From assembly GCA_035582835.1 (NCBI GenBank), contig JAYKAV010003066.1, forward strand, positions 1,236,122 through 1,300,121: DNA of 64,000 nucleotides, read 5' to 3'. Shown here piece after piece: positions 51,801 to 64,000 of the stretch. Below the pieces are notes generated by a model. It was not told where the DNA came from. It searched no databases and saw nothing but the letters and a program-made list of their open reading frames with translations. Position 1 is the first letter of the stretch. The number at the start of each line of letters is the position of its first letter. Position numbers and translations under genes: made by a program. This stretch comes from Phoebastria nigripes (taxonomy: Eukaryota; Chordata; Aves; Procellariiformes; Diomedeidae).

Positions 51801-52259
51801 AGCAACCAAATCCTTCATATCTGTGGGTAGTTGCGAGCTANGACCTGCTGGGGCTGCTATTTATGCCAACCACCACGCATATGGGCGAGAGAAGGAACAA
51901 CCACCACCTTGGCTAATAGCAGCTGAAGTCACAGTCCACTATACAGACATGCCTATAGAAATTGTGTGTTTACAGGCATGCATGCATACACAAACACATC
52001 TATTTATACCCACGTGCCCTCAGAGAGGCTGACTGTCCCTCACGTCTCTGTTCAGCCTGGATCTCCCAAATCGCAGATAATGTCCTGGTGGAGGGAGATC
52101 CCTGTGCTCAACGTGCCGTGTAGGGTTACGATTAGAAAGGAGGTTGCCTCCGCTCCTAGGGAAGGAGGAAGAAATGGCTTTCTCTGTTGGAATACTTTCT
52201 CTTTCGAGTCGATAATCATAAAATCTCTTCATAATTTCTNTGAGGCCCTCATTTTTTTT

Positions 52260-52620
52260 TAAATGAAGGTGTTTACATTCCTAATTAAGGAGCACATTAA
52301 GCCTAGTGGTACCTTATCTGATAAACCTGTTACCAGGCTGTGTCAAGCTGAGCCTTTCAAGGGAGCAAGCTAGTTTTAAAAACTGGTTATCCTCTGGGCT
52401 GGAAATGTGCAAGCCAAGAGCTCGCAATTAACTTGGGTTAATTACAAAATACCAGAAATGTAATAACGTATTTAAAAATATAACACAGGTGTTAATGACC
52501 TTTTTTTTTTCTTCCCCCCCTCCTTTTTCCCCCTCTGCAGGAGCTAACAGCCTGTCGCTTCGCTCCCAGGTAACATCCCCCACACTCCACAGGTGTTAAC
52601 CACCTTTTTCTCTCATGTGG
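52260..52620. promoter_or_regulatory. Candidate regulatory segment with paired AGGTGTTAA elements, GATA palindrome and homeodomain-type sites
   Basis: It holds CCTAATTAAGG, the inverted GATA pair TTATCTGATAA at 52314-52324, and two near-identical elements ACAGGTGTTAAYSACC at 52485-52500 and 52589-52604, each followed by at least five Ts. Motif density is suggestive only. Confidence 0.25.
52541..52569 (+). other. Exon-like 29-bp segment with strong splice sites
   Basis: An almost pure pyrimidine tract of some 35 nt ends in CTGCAG, then 29 bp ending CCCAG are followed by GTAACA. Sense would be +, antisense to EDAR. The length is not a multiple of three, so if used it is more likely part of a non-coding RNA. 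Confidence 0.2.
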
Positions 52621-55564
52621 TGGGATTGATTAGCATAGCAAGATTGATCCAAGAGTGATTGCTTCTACCTTGCAGTTAGCATGGCTTTTACTGCTGCTTT
52701 TTGAGCCTGCTGAAGGAACCAGGCCTGAGAGCTGCTTATTTTTTCTAGGTCTATCAGCTACTCTAACAAAAGACATCATTTCTCTCTCCATACCTATTCT
52801 CCCACCACCACCACCATCGTGCACATCATGAGAACTTTGAGACACCACCACCAGCAGTGCTACGCAAGATGTAAGCTTGTTTGAGTAACCACTCGACCTC
52901 CTTCCTACAAAGTAGCAACCTCGCCACTGGCGCCCTGGCCACTTCAGCAGGGATATTGCCTTCCAGCTTGGTGTACTCAGCCAATTCTGATTGCAACTTG
53001 CAGCCCAGGACACTTAAATAAGACTGGTTTTGAGAGACCAGGCAGAAGCCTTCAGTTCAGTAATTGCTCTTCTGGCATGACCCAACTCATTGCTCTCTGC
53101 TTGCTCATTTTTTACCTGTTGGATCTATCCCATGTTCCTTATGCGTATCAGTGTGAAACTGAAAGTCCAGAAAGCCCATGGTACCTGCTCTATTTAGGAA
53201 TTAAAGCTTCCTGTCAAGGATAACTTAGAAGTCTCGTATTACCTACCAAGCTCGTATTGTATTGCACATCTAAAGGAAGTCTCTATTTCTTCTATGGTTT
53301 TACAGAAGACATAGGCATATTTCTTGTGCAAAAACCACTAACAAAACAACTGGAGCTATTGACCCCAAGTGTAGATGGGCAGGGGAGAATATCTTCAGGA
53401 TTAGGGTACCACCAGCCAAAAGTGTTACAAAAAACAGCTCCCCCCCTGCAAGTCCCACAGTGGACTGCTGAAACCACACGAGGCAAGCAGCAAGGCAGAG
53501 CACGAGAAGGATGAACGACTGTGGGTACAACTAGCCCAAATCCTCTCTGCTGCAAGAGGTGTCCGACAGGCGAGAGGAGCTGATTGATAACGCACGTTTG
53601 TGGAGGCTGAGTGGGAAGGGGAGCTGGTTGCTAGCACCCATCTTGAGACAAGGGACCAGCGGTGTCTGGGGGCTGCTCGCTGTGGGTAGCTGAGCGAGTC
53701 TCCTGCCAGGATGGCCACCCCAGGGCAGGTGTGGGGCTGCCTCCCATGGGCCGTGCTGGTGTCTCAGCCTGGATGCTTGCAGACTGGGAACTGGGGTAAC
53801 TGGAAATGATTGCACACGCCACTTGCTACTCTGCGTTGCCTGAGGGTCGGGCTTTGCCACCTGCTGACCTGAGAGCAAGGCATGGGCAAAGGCCGGGGGG
53901 TATGGGCAAAGGGGGGAGTTCAGGCTGGCAAACTAATGACCTGGAAGGCAAGCCTATAGGGTGTTTGGAAAAAATACATACAGAAAGGAAGCTATACTCC
54001 TTCTGCTTGTGCTATGCCAGATGCTGCTTTTCCCATGAGCACTACGAGGGCGTTCATGACTGCCTTCCCCAGTCACCTGGGGAGGGCTGCTGCCTACTTC
54101 TGACTTGAGTACTGCTAAGCCTAGCTTACATGTTCTCTTCAAATATATCGTATTTCACATTGGCTTTATATTTCTTTCGTCCCCTGCCTCCTCCATTAAC
54201 TTGTCATTTAGCTGATTGAGATGCCTTTCATGGTGGTACAACCCGACTATGCTGTGAGCAGAAAAAGATATTTTTATTATCCATATGCACATCTATTGCC
54301 TCATCCCATTACAGTGACACAAGCACAAGAAAACGTAGAGGTGTGGTTTCAGAAGCATTACCCTCTCCTGACACAGAGGTGGTGTGACGGAAATGTGGCA
54401 GAGCACTGTGGGAAAAATGAAGAGGATAACACCAGAAGAGAATTGAAGCAATGGTGAACATCATGGTCTTATGGTCTTGATTTCTACCATCTAGACGTTT
54501 AGTTGCATGCATTTTTAAAATTTATATTCATCTAAAGCTTCTTTTTGATAAAAGAGTCTTTGGACATGCCAAGAGTCTGACTGTAACTGTGAACCAAACA
54601 GCAGGTTTTATAATATTCTGTGCTGCTGTAGGGAAAACTAAATGAGGGTATGAAAGGGACCTCTGGGAAGCAATGACAGTCCTAAGAAGTCTGGAAGACA
54701 AGGAGCCAATGAGAGAAGGAAATGCAGCAGTAAAAAAAACATGGTTTAAAGTTATCTTCAGAAACATTTAATATGATCAAATAAGCATAATCTTTTCTGT
54801 TACAAACCAGAAGGTGACACATTTTCCTACCGGATGATGAGGGATGTTGCAGTGAATAAATACAGCTCCTTCCAGCTGCTTTAATAGTTATGTGTAACAT
54901 CTCATCAGCCTTGAGACATTTTGGATTTGGCTATTCTTTGAAGATGAGGACTTCCTATAGTTCCCCTTAGCAGCTCTGAAATGTGAAGTGTCATCCACCA
55001 GCAGCTGAAGACCTTCTGCTTCTTCTGACTGCAGTGCTTGCTGAGAACAGAGTTGTTCTGGGACAGCATTAGTTTGTATTGCAAATTTAAAATCGGATGT
55101 GAATTATCCTCTGCCCCACCAATGGTTAATTTAATGTTTTGATTTAATATATGTCCTGTGAGAGTTTTCTTTGTACACCCTACAAGTGAAGGTTTGCAAA
55201 GCTCGATCTCCTAAACCAGATCCCGACTCCACTGGGGGGCAGTGCATTAGCACATATATTAATTCTGCACTCACCTTCTCCTTCTGAGAAAGCAAGTTTT
55301 CCCAGAGAAATATTTAGCTATCATGCGAGGTTCTGCTTAATGGAACAAATATGCATCGGCAGATAGATACGGCGAATATCTCTCCTATACATGCTGTTAG
55401 ATTACAGACTTGCTAGCTAAACAACCAGCACTAACCTGAGAATGAAACCAAGTCTGAGTACAAAGGTAGTTTAAAGATAAACTATTTATTGGCACCAGGA
55501 TCAACAGATTCTAAATTAGCTACAAAGCTGCAGGGAATAATGACATGTGAAGTCAGTTTTTTGN

Positions 55565-55611
<47 letters not shown>
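55565..55611. repeat. Long poly-T tract (47 nt)
   Basis: Forty-seven Ts after an N at 55564. As with the other long T runs it may mark a poly-A tail of a - strand retroposed sequence, but no source sequence was recognised to its right. Confidence 0.85.
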
Positions 55612-55615
<4 letters not shown>

Positions 55616-56316
55616 CTTACCCCCTCAGGAGATTTGGGATGGTTTGATGTTCATCTGGAGGCTTGTCAAAATTCTATAGAAACTTAATAGCCTGCCAACA
55701 TGGGTGGTTGCTGCTTGGAGGCATTTTGACATGGCAAAGGTCCTGTCTGCATGCTGCAGACCTGTATCCGTCAAAGGCTGCTTGGAATGACATGAAAACA
55801 GGAGCCGTGCGGTGTCAGAACGCCGTGTGCAGGATTGCAGGGGTAATGTATGCACATCCCCGCTCTCCCGGGGCAGCCAAGCTGTGGGAGGAATCCATTT
55901 GGCCTCTTAATTATTCTGAGCACCGCCTAAGCATTAAACCCCACAAGGTGCTACCACACCTATATACCAGGGTTTGGGTGGGACAGGGCTCCCTGTTCTC
56001 TGGTTAGAAGAGAAATGAAGACCGGAGGGCAGCCGGGGAGGCGGGATGAAGCTGGGTGGAAGCAGGAACCAGGGCAAAAGTCTAGGCATGGAGCTAGAAG
56101 AGGCACGGAGGGCTGGCGTCCGGATTGGGAGACTTGGGCTGGAGAAAGGGCACCGAGGGTGAGAACAGGAGTGGGGAACATGATATAACTGGAAGGCAGC
56201 AGAGCCAAGCACAGGCTGTGGTTGCCCTTTGGTGGGGTCCTGCCTGCTGGTCACTCCATGGCAAGACGTAAGGACAGTTGCCTGGTGGGGTCTGGGTTAC
56301 ATGATTCCAGAAAATG

Positions 56317-56384
56317 GCATGGGGCCTCCAGGGTTGGAGGCAATCACAATGCATGGGACCTGCAGGGTTGGAAGCGATCACAAC
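56317..56384. repeat. Tandem duplication of a 34-bp unit (two copies)
   Basis: Units at 56317-56350 and 56351-56384 begin GCATGGGG/GCATGGGA, share CAGGGTTGGA and ATCACAA, and differ at about 6 of 34 positions. No third copy was seen. Confidence 0.8.
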
Positions 56385-57329
56385 ACAAGGGAATGGCACA
56401 GTTGCTGAGGCTTCAGGAAGCAGAACTGGAGCCATCCTGTGCTGAGCGGTGGGATGGGGAAGAGGATGAGCCTTAAACCATCCATGTGATGAGGTTCAAG
56501 CTCCTACTTGGAGGCATGGGAGAAGACTGCTTGACAGTGAGCAGGGATGTCTGCCCCATGGCAGCACAGAGCGAGCTGCTTGCGCTTCCCCCAGGCAAAG
56601 CTCTGCAGTGCCATGCCAAGCGCCTTGGGATGGTGACAAGAATTAGAGCAAAGAATTAGTTGGTAGGACAAAACTTTGGTTACACACCACCCTGAAGGGA
56701 GACATACAGGTATTCTGACCTGAACCCAGGAGCTGGATAGCTGAGGGATACATACACACAGAGCAGCTACTGTAGGTGAAACACAGGAATTGCACCACAG
56801 CAGAGAAAGGACTTGAGCAGGTTGTGCTTCCAAGTGAAGCCCTGACCCTGAGCGGTGCACGTGGAGGAACTGATTAACTGAGAGGAGTCTGCGCTGGCAG
56901 ACAGACTGGGGCTGCCCGGGACATCTGCTTGGGGAGAGTGCTGTCTGCAACCCACTCCCCGTGCTACAGTAAATCCTCTCTCACCGGGGCCCTCACAGTG
57001 TTTTTGCAGTTGCATGGCTGTACCCTCTGAGAGAAGACAGGTGCTTCTGTGTTTCTTGTTTCAGGCTGTAGAGAAATGTAAAGTACATATTCGATACCTG
57101 TGTCAGGACTATACCCGTGTCTGATGACTTGAGCTAGTCCAGGTCACTGCTCTCGTCCCTGTTGGGTGCATTTGAACAGGTTTAGGAGCAGAGCTGGGCA
57201 GAAGTGTTAGAGCTATTTAGGATCCCTCTAGGCTAGGAAGAGGCAGAACTTGCTGGAAGTTCATGCTGACTCATCAGTCCCTGGATTTTGGAGCTTGTGG
57301 AGGAGGAGGTTCTCACTGTGCTTTGTGGG

Positions 57330-57366
57330 TTTTGTTTTGTTTTGCTTTGCTTTGTTTTGGTTTTTT
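57330..57366. repeat. (TTTTG)n/(CTTTG)n short tandem repeat
   Basis: Degenerate TTTTG and CTTTG units, ending in a T run and CAGG. Confidence 0.8.
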
Positions 57367-58571
57367 CAGGGCTGGACATGCCATGGATGGCTTTGTCCGA
57401 GAGCCTTGCGGCCAAGAACACAGATTTACCTCACCACAAGTTGGTGGAGGACATCTGGACTTTATAAGGAAGAGACTTCTGAAGCAGAAGGAGGCGGCTA
57501 AGGAGGCACTCAAAGAAATGGCCTTACTAGGTCCCATGCAGCTGATAAACTCTAGTATGGCCATGGGAAGACGTGGGATAAAGTTGGATATGTCGGGCTC
57601 TGGATAGGGGAGATGGGCTGTTGGGAAGCAGTGCAGTAGATCCCTGACAGAGCAGAAATGCTATGTGTCTGGTCGGAGGTATGTATGTCACTCCACTCAG
57701 CTTGTGGCAGAAAGAGATGTGCAAGGCAGAAAGCAGAGCTGGTGAAAACTAAGATAATTCTAAGAAGATTAAAAATAGTTTTTGGTAATTAATGGATAAT
57801 TCATGTTTATCAGGATTATAAGAAAGAAGAAGAATAGCTTACAGCTGTAAATTCAAGGTTTTTTTTTACTTTCTTAGCACTTAAGAACTCACCGTAATTG
57901 CAGCAATGAGAGGCTGAAGGCTCTCCTTGGATTAAATTTGCCTGCAATTCAGATGACACTTCAAACACTTCTTCAGTTCACATGGACCTTTATTGGAAAA
58001 CTTGGATCATAGATGCTTACTCGTTTGGATGTTGCAGCTCCATCTTATGGCCTTCATGCAGTTTATTACTAAACATGGAAAATAATTATTTCTCCCTGTA
58101 TTTCATTTCTATCACATCTGACAGCTTTCTAGTTTGTGTCTATGTGCACAACATTTGTGGCCAAGTATTTTAACATAAAAATTCCTTTTGCAAGGCCAGC
58201 ATGGATGTTTTTCCTATACTTCATCTCCCTATTTTTGAAGGAGTGATTTTGATGATGAGGTAACATTAATAGAATAAAGCTTATACTGAAACAGATCTCA
58301 GAGCTACATTAAATTAGCTTAATTAAAACAAGATTCTTGCATCTTCTCAGCTGTACTTTCTTTAAAAGTCTATGTACCTCCAAGACACACCTAGTACCAA
58401 AACCACCAGACTATAAAGCCATTAGATTTTACAGAGAATTATATAGACCTTTGCCAATTCAATCTATCAGTACAGTAAAATGCATCCTGTCAGAAAAAAA
58501 AATGGTGATTCTGAGGTCTGTGCTTATTATATACTTATCAGTTATCAAATAATGCAATCATCAAAAAAAAA

Positions 58572-59087
58572 GGACTGGATGGGACCTCAAGAAGTCATCT
58601 AATCTACCCTTCTGTTTCACACTAATACAAAATCATTCTCTGCCACCCCAACAAACATTTATCTAACTGGGTCTTGGGAACCTCCAGTGACAGACATTAC
58701 ACAATTTTCCCTCATCTGTTTATTCCAGTGCATTGCCGTTCTTGGTATTAGGCAGCTTCTCTTAATGTCTAATCTACATCTCTCTTCATTCACTTGAAGC
58801 TGCTGCCATTTGTCTTATCCACCATGGATGTGAAGAACAGATTATTTCCCTCTGCTCTGCAGTAGTATCCTAGGTATTTGAGTCTGACCTCATGTCTCAA
58901 CTTGGTCGTATTTTATGCAAAACAGTCCTAACTCATCTAGTCTTGCACCATTAACCCACGATTTCTAGAGCACTGGCTGTTTGTGCTTCTACCTGGATTT
59001 TCTCCAGCTTGCCCCCATCTTTCTTGAGGTGAATGTCTAAAACTGAACAGAATATTTTTATGAAGGCCTCAACCATCCTGGATAGAG
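58572..59087 (-). mobile_element. Diverged CR1-type LINE fragment (antisense)
   Basis: Read on +, the segment follows the antisense pattern of CR1/L3-type elements in order: GGACTGGATGGGACCTCAAG and AAGTCATCTAATCTACCC; CTTCTCTTAATGTCTAATCT; GGATGTGAAGAACAGATTAT and CTCTGCTCTGCAG; CTGGATTTTCTCCAGCTTGC and CATCTTTCTTGAGGTG; CTAAAACTGAACAGAATA; GAAGGCCTCAACCATC. The element's 3' end is therefore at the left and its sense is -. It is a 5'-truncated, heavily mutated, inactive copy. The right border is approximate. Confidence 0.8.
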
Positions 59088-59491
59088 CATTTCATTGAAG
59101 AGTTTATAAGCCCTTCTTCACACATCCCTGGATGAGGTTGTGGAGAGAATAAAGGTCCCACAGTCAGCTAGGGGTCTACCAGAGACCGTAAAATCTCATC
59201 TATTAAGCTACTACACATTTGAAGCTGGTAAGGTTTTTGACTTGCTCTTCTCCCTCCTTCCCCATAATCTATGTTGGCATTTCTACCAAGATGTGAGAAA
59301 ATATCTTGCATTTGTAAGACATGCATCAGTTTTGCAGTGTTGCTATTTGTGCGCCAGCAAATACATTCCTTTTGTGCCTAACAACTGCCCTGGGTTTTTC
59401 ATTCTGCTGGAGTAAACTCTACCAAATTTGCTGTTTTGCCAGTGATGCCATAGCAACATATTCCCATTCTCCATGCTCCTTGCTTTTCCAG

Positions 59492-59521
59492 GCTGGTGAA
59501 GGGGATGTTGAGACTGCCATG
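59492..59521 (+). other. Exon-like 30-bp segment with strong splice sites
   Basis: TGCTTTTCCAG precedes 30 bp that read AGEGDVETAM in one frame, followed by GTAAGAGT. Both sites are near consensus. The surrounding + frame is open for 153 codons but resembles nothing I recognise. It could be a non-coding or bird-specific exon, or chance. Confidence 0.15.
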
Positions 59522-62500
59522 GTAAGAGTGTTTTCATCTGGAGAACAAAAGCAATCTGCACCCTCAGAAAGCTGTCATCGTACCTCCTGCAGACTGCTGA
59601 GCCATGCCAGCTCAAATCTTTTCACTGTGATGCTGGATGAAAGCAATGACTCCAGCATCATGAGCTGCTATTTTGAGTTGGATGCTCAAGTTGCTGAAAA
59701 AGATTTTTCTGGCAGAACATCTTTGCAATATTTCTGCTACAAAAATCTGCTTTCACCCTCAAATTCTAACATCTCTTTTTGAGGACTGAATGTATTACGG
59801 GCAAACACACTTGCATGGCCAGGAGAGAATCCAGTTGTGAGGGCTGGCAAGAACAGTTCTGCTTTAAAGAGAGCAAAGACACTGCTTCCCTTTGTCCACT
59901 AACCTCTCTGAGTATCTTGTATGTCACTTGATGGCCAACCCTGAGCTCAAACTACTGGAGGATGCCTTAATAGATAACATCTATTTCAATAAAACAACAC
60001 AAAACTATAGACCTCAGCAAATATACATTGCAGGTATTCAATTGCTCTTTGATCAAACATGTTAAAAGTAGGTTGTTAACTCCTTGAGTGGCCTGTAGAA
60101 AAATGGGACTCACTACTTGCGTATTTAACTGCTGTCCTGAAGCAGAAAAGCAAAGCAGAGCAATATGTAAAGTGTAGAGCCTAGGAGATGCTACAGTGAA
60201 GCTTATGTCTTGTCTCTTTGGAGTACATCTGCAATGGCTTAGTGTTGCATGTATTTTTTTCTGCATGCAGGACTGAAGGATGGCTTTCACATGGAGACAG
60301 TCAACTTCTCAGAAGCTTTGTTTTGTATAAAGCAGTGACTGCTCCTGAAGAGCCGGCTCCTCTGCACTTTGAAGACCAACAACTTAGAAGAAACATGGGA
60401 AGCTTCAATTTCATACAAACCCTAAAATTTTCCCATCATTAACACTATGTGACCCCTACTAAACAGAAAGTCAGGGCATTCAGAGAGTGAAATTTCTGCA
60501 TTGCTACAGCTGGTGAAGTTTTGAAGGACCCCATCTTACAGGTTGCAGGAATATCAAGCCCCAAGGAGAAAAGAGCCCGATGATGAAAATATATGTCGTT
60601 AGCTTTTTACCTTTTTTTTTAGTCTCCTCAGAAGACTGTGAATTAAAAATAGACTGGAGTGCCTTTCAGGTGTATTATTGCTTGCTTGAGTTTGCCCCCA
60701 GACAAAGCAATTGCTGGAGTCAAGTATCTGCTTTGAAAGGAGTCTAACAAACAGGTCAAAGCTCTACTTACACTCTCACATGAGCAAGCCAGTGCTAACT
60801 GAATGCTTCNGGAGAAATACCGGGGCGGAAAGACTGTGTGTCTGATCTGTCAGCTATTCTCAATCCTAGCTGTCGGGATGGGACCACATCGTTTTGAGTT
60901 TATCCTGAATAGAAAGCTAGTATGTACAACAAAGCCAGCTCTTGTCTGCTGGGTTCATCTGATACGGAGGAAGCCTGCTCTTTGGCTGGATCAGCTCACA
61001 CAAAACTAGCTTGTACTGGTAATACCTCCTTCAATACTTTCTGGAGGACCTTGAGGTGCTGCTTAGAGTTAGTTAACGGGGTAACATCCCCTCCTGAACA
61101 GGACAGATTGTGAGATCTACCTCCCAAATCAGCTTGATATATTTTAATTAGTTACATTTTACATTAAAAACATGTGTGTGTTGCTTCTGCGGGGCAAGTT
61201 GGAAAAAAACCTTATGTCCAGCAAAGTAATGCCTCCACATCTGGTGTGTGATCGACGAAGGGACAGACATTTATAGCAGTGGGGAGGGGAGAAGGGTGGC
61301 ACAGATAGGGCATGGGTGGCTTAGCAAGATAAATAGCCCAAATAGGACACGACACTAATGCTGGGTGCTCCAGTGCTCCCAGGCACCGTGCGGGCTCGGG
61401 AGGAGCTGGCGCTGCTGCCTGCACACAGCTCAGCGTCCAGGCACCAGAGGAGGCAGGAGGCAAGGCAGGACATGCAGTAAACCCACTGTCTTAGAGCTGA
61501 GAAAGGTAAATTGAATAGCTGTTTGAAGAGCCAGAAGCAGAAACACATTGTTTACTCCTTAAAGCCTAAAACGTTACACAANTTGGAAATAGAATAGATG
61601 AGACTTTGTAGAATGACAAAGTTTGGTGTTTTTTTCCTTTTCTTTTATAAACAGCTTTGTTTGCTCCCTGGTGGCTGGCAGGACGGCCAGCCACTAGCCT
61701 TCCCTAGCCATTTCTTTTGCCTGCTGTAGAGTTGGGTCAGATGTTAGTGGTGCTCTTGCCTTAAATGTTTCTTATCTAAGTAAACATGTTTCTAGGATGC
61801 AGAACTCAGCTCCTTTTTTGTGGCAAGATCTCTTGACCACCCTGAAAGCACGGCTGCTGCCACTGGATTACCATGTCTCCTCACTTCCTTCTACCTTAAC
61901 TACACTGTAGATTGCAAATCACACTGATTTTTACCAATTGGCTATACCTAGAAGTATTGTTTTGCAGCCCTATAGGCATCTAACAGTGATTGCTGCAGAG
62001 ATCTTGCAAACTGGTGCATGGTTTTTGGAAGCCAAAGGCATATATCATAAGGTATTTTACGGTGCTAGCGAATCTACCTAGCCCAAATTTGTGAGAGGTA
62101 TTATTTCTAAGCTAAAAATTTCAGGGGGGTGGGTATTCCTTATTGGTCACAAATAAAATTTAAAGTAGTCTACCCATCCTCCAGCTTACAACGACTTCAG
62201 GTATCGATACAGAAATAACCCAGACACAGACGGTCCTGGATCACACAGGTGACTGCGGTGTTCAGTGGATATAAATAACAAGGGACTATCCCCTCTTGGA
62301 GAAGCTGTTTTGGTAAATTCAAGTCTAAGCATGAACCAAGCAAAACATAAATTTTAGGCCTTTCCTGTCAAACACGATGTCTCGTTCCACTGGTTTGGAA
62401 AAGATCTTAGCTGTTGTTTCCCTTAGAACAATATGAAAGCCTTGGGGAAAATTAAATTGGTGAGAGATTCAGTATGTAAAATATACAGCGCAGAATGCTG

Positions 62501-64000
62501 GAGAAATCTCAGTCTGGGTGTGAAGAATCACTCTTGTCACGAGTTGGCAGGATTTTTATCCCTCGTTTACACAAAATTGAATTTTGGGGATTGATCAGCG
62601 TGCCTCCTAGGTGAGCCGTTTACTGGCTGTGCGATGCTGTGCCGAACTGCTGATCCCCAAACTCCAGGTGTGAATGTGTTGAGGAAATCTAATGCAGAAG
62701 GATGTGTGCCTCTGTGAAGCAAGATGTTGTCAATTAGTCCATTGCTGGAAAATATCATCGAAGAATTTTGGGAAGAGGAAATGCCAAGTTTCTAGTTAAA
62801 CTTGTTGAGTATCTCTGGCAAATTTGAATAAGAAACTTTCTCTGGAGAGACTATAAAAATAACTGTTCAAGCCAAGTAAACAATGTATTCAATGTGACAA
62901 CTTTTGTCATCATGTCAGCTCTGATTTTCACAGATTATGATGAATGCAAGAGTGAGAAGCTAAAATAACACTAAAGGCTTGTAAACACGGGGGGAGTCTG
63001 GGAGAGGAACTGGAGTGGGGGAATGAACTAAACCCATGAAGTTAAAGCACATTAAACCTGTAAGGCTTCTTCTGAACGTGGCTGCTAGAGCGTTCTCAGT
63101 CTGCTGACTTAACTAACTTAACATCCAGCATGAAAAAACCTGGAACGGCCTAAGAGTTACATCACTGTGTAGCTAAGAAAGCAGTCTGAGGGCCGCAAAT
63201 GTAATTGTTCTCTCATGCTTCACATACTTGCCAGTGACGTCCTGTGCTTAAGTCCTGCATGTTGGCAGCACTTGTATCTGCAACTCTATCTGAGAAGTAT
63301 GAATATGAAACGCACTGACTCTGCTGCAGCTGGAAAACAGGAGTCTCCTCTCATTGGGAAAGACAACATCTGTCCANAGGTGTATTAGAAATTGCTCTAC
63401 AGTGTCAGAAAGGACTAATACTACTTTTCTGACCCATAGGAGGCATAGGCAGAGCTCAGATGCATATTCTTAGCTCGAACACAGCATGCCAACCCCATTG
63501 TGCAGTGCTGCTCCTGTTCCTGTTCTTGGCCCCACATTAATGAAGGTTATCCTTTAAGCCATCTTGCAGGGAAGGGAGGTTATCCTGAAAGCATGCTGCA
63601 GTAATGGAGGCTGGAGTATGGCCTGCACAGGTAAGTAGTCTAGCAGAATTTGTTTGTCGTGTTGCATAGTAGGAGCGTGGTTTAAAGCGAGGGCCTGAAA
63701 CACAAAAGAATAATTCCCATGATAGACTGACTGCTGTAGATCGGTTTGGAAGCAGCAAATATGGGAAACATTTGCTCTTTTATGTAAACATGCTTATTTT
63801 TGTAAAGACTGGGACCTGTCTCAGAAGGGCGAGCTCATGTTCAGCTGAGTAGACTTTAGTTATCTTCCTCTAGATCAGTCTGACAAGTTGCCGTAGATGC
63901 TTCAAATAACTTGAAAACCTGTAACCATTCCTATACCCTGCCCGTGCACCTCAGTGGTCCACTGGAGACCTTATAGTTGGATACAAGTTAAAGCAGCCCT

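Larger units (their letters stand above)
44148..64000. other. EDAR intron 1 and/or 5' flank; no protein-coding exon recognised
   Basis: Because exon 2 has an acceptor, transcription of EDAR must begin at higher coordinates, either here or beyond the window. In human the first intron spans tens of kilobases. I saw no second protein-coding gene on either strand. Local features (GC-rich clusters, CR1, tandem duplication, exon-like segments) are listed separately. Confidence 0.6.

Noticed and set aside
51370..51830. Overlapping 115-135-codon open frames on both strands
   Set aside because: Same cause: a CpG-rich segment with few stops. The translations are Pro/Gly/Arg/Ala-rich and unlike any family I know.
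59321..59782. A 153-codon open frame as a gene
   Set aside because: No recognisable domain. Only a short sub-segment has good splice sites, so I report that separately as a weak exon candidate.

Overview
This window is vertebrate nuclear DNA, most likely from a bird. Genes are split into short exons with consensus GT/AG sites and long AT-rich introns. Two CR1-type LINE remnants are recognisable, and the encoded proteins are close to, but not the same as, their human counterparts. Scattered single Ns, one 15-base gap and long homopolymers show it is draft assembly sequence.

Two protein-coding genes can be supported, in tail-to-tail (convergent) order. On the + strand, positions 5255-6701 hold the last two coding exons of CCDC138, a centrosome/centriolar-satellite protein; the rest of that gene lies left of the window. 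On the - strand, all eleven coding exons of EDAR, the ectodysplasin-A receptor, can be joined from the start codon at 44129-44127 to the stop at 18862-18860. All splice phases agree and the product is 447 residues (448 with an alternative acceptor), against 448 in human. The CCDC138-EDAR order and orientation is the same as on human chromosome 2.

Layout: 1-5254, CCDC138 intron; 5255-6701, CCDC138 3' coding exons; to about 7360, its probable 3' UTR; about 7.4-16.6 kb, intergenic sequence with simple repeats only; about 16.6-18.86 kb, probable EDAR 3' UTR; 18.86-44.15 kb, EDAR coding exons with a 10.3-kb intron 5 and a 4.9-kb intron 4; 44.15-64 kb, EDAR intron 1 and/or 5' flank, with small GC-rich CpG clusters near 49.0-49.3, 50.0-50.1 and 51.4-51.8 kb, a diverged antisense CR1 copy near 58.6-59.1 kb, and some exon-like or regulatory-looking segments. 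The non-coding first exon and promoter of EDAR could not be placed with confidence.

EDAR is the receptor for EDA-A1. Through its death domain and the adaptor EDARADD it drives NF-kB signalling in ectodermal placodes (feather, scale, hair, tooth). CCDC138 is a structural centrosome protein with no known functional link to it; they are simply neighbours. I found no new multigene system. The most useful observations are a tandem CAGCAG splice acceptor in EDAR, an isoleucine at the human V370A position, a cluster of 5'-splice-site-like motifs inside EDAR intron 5, and candidate regulatory or exon-like segments upstream.
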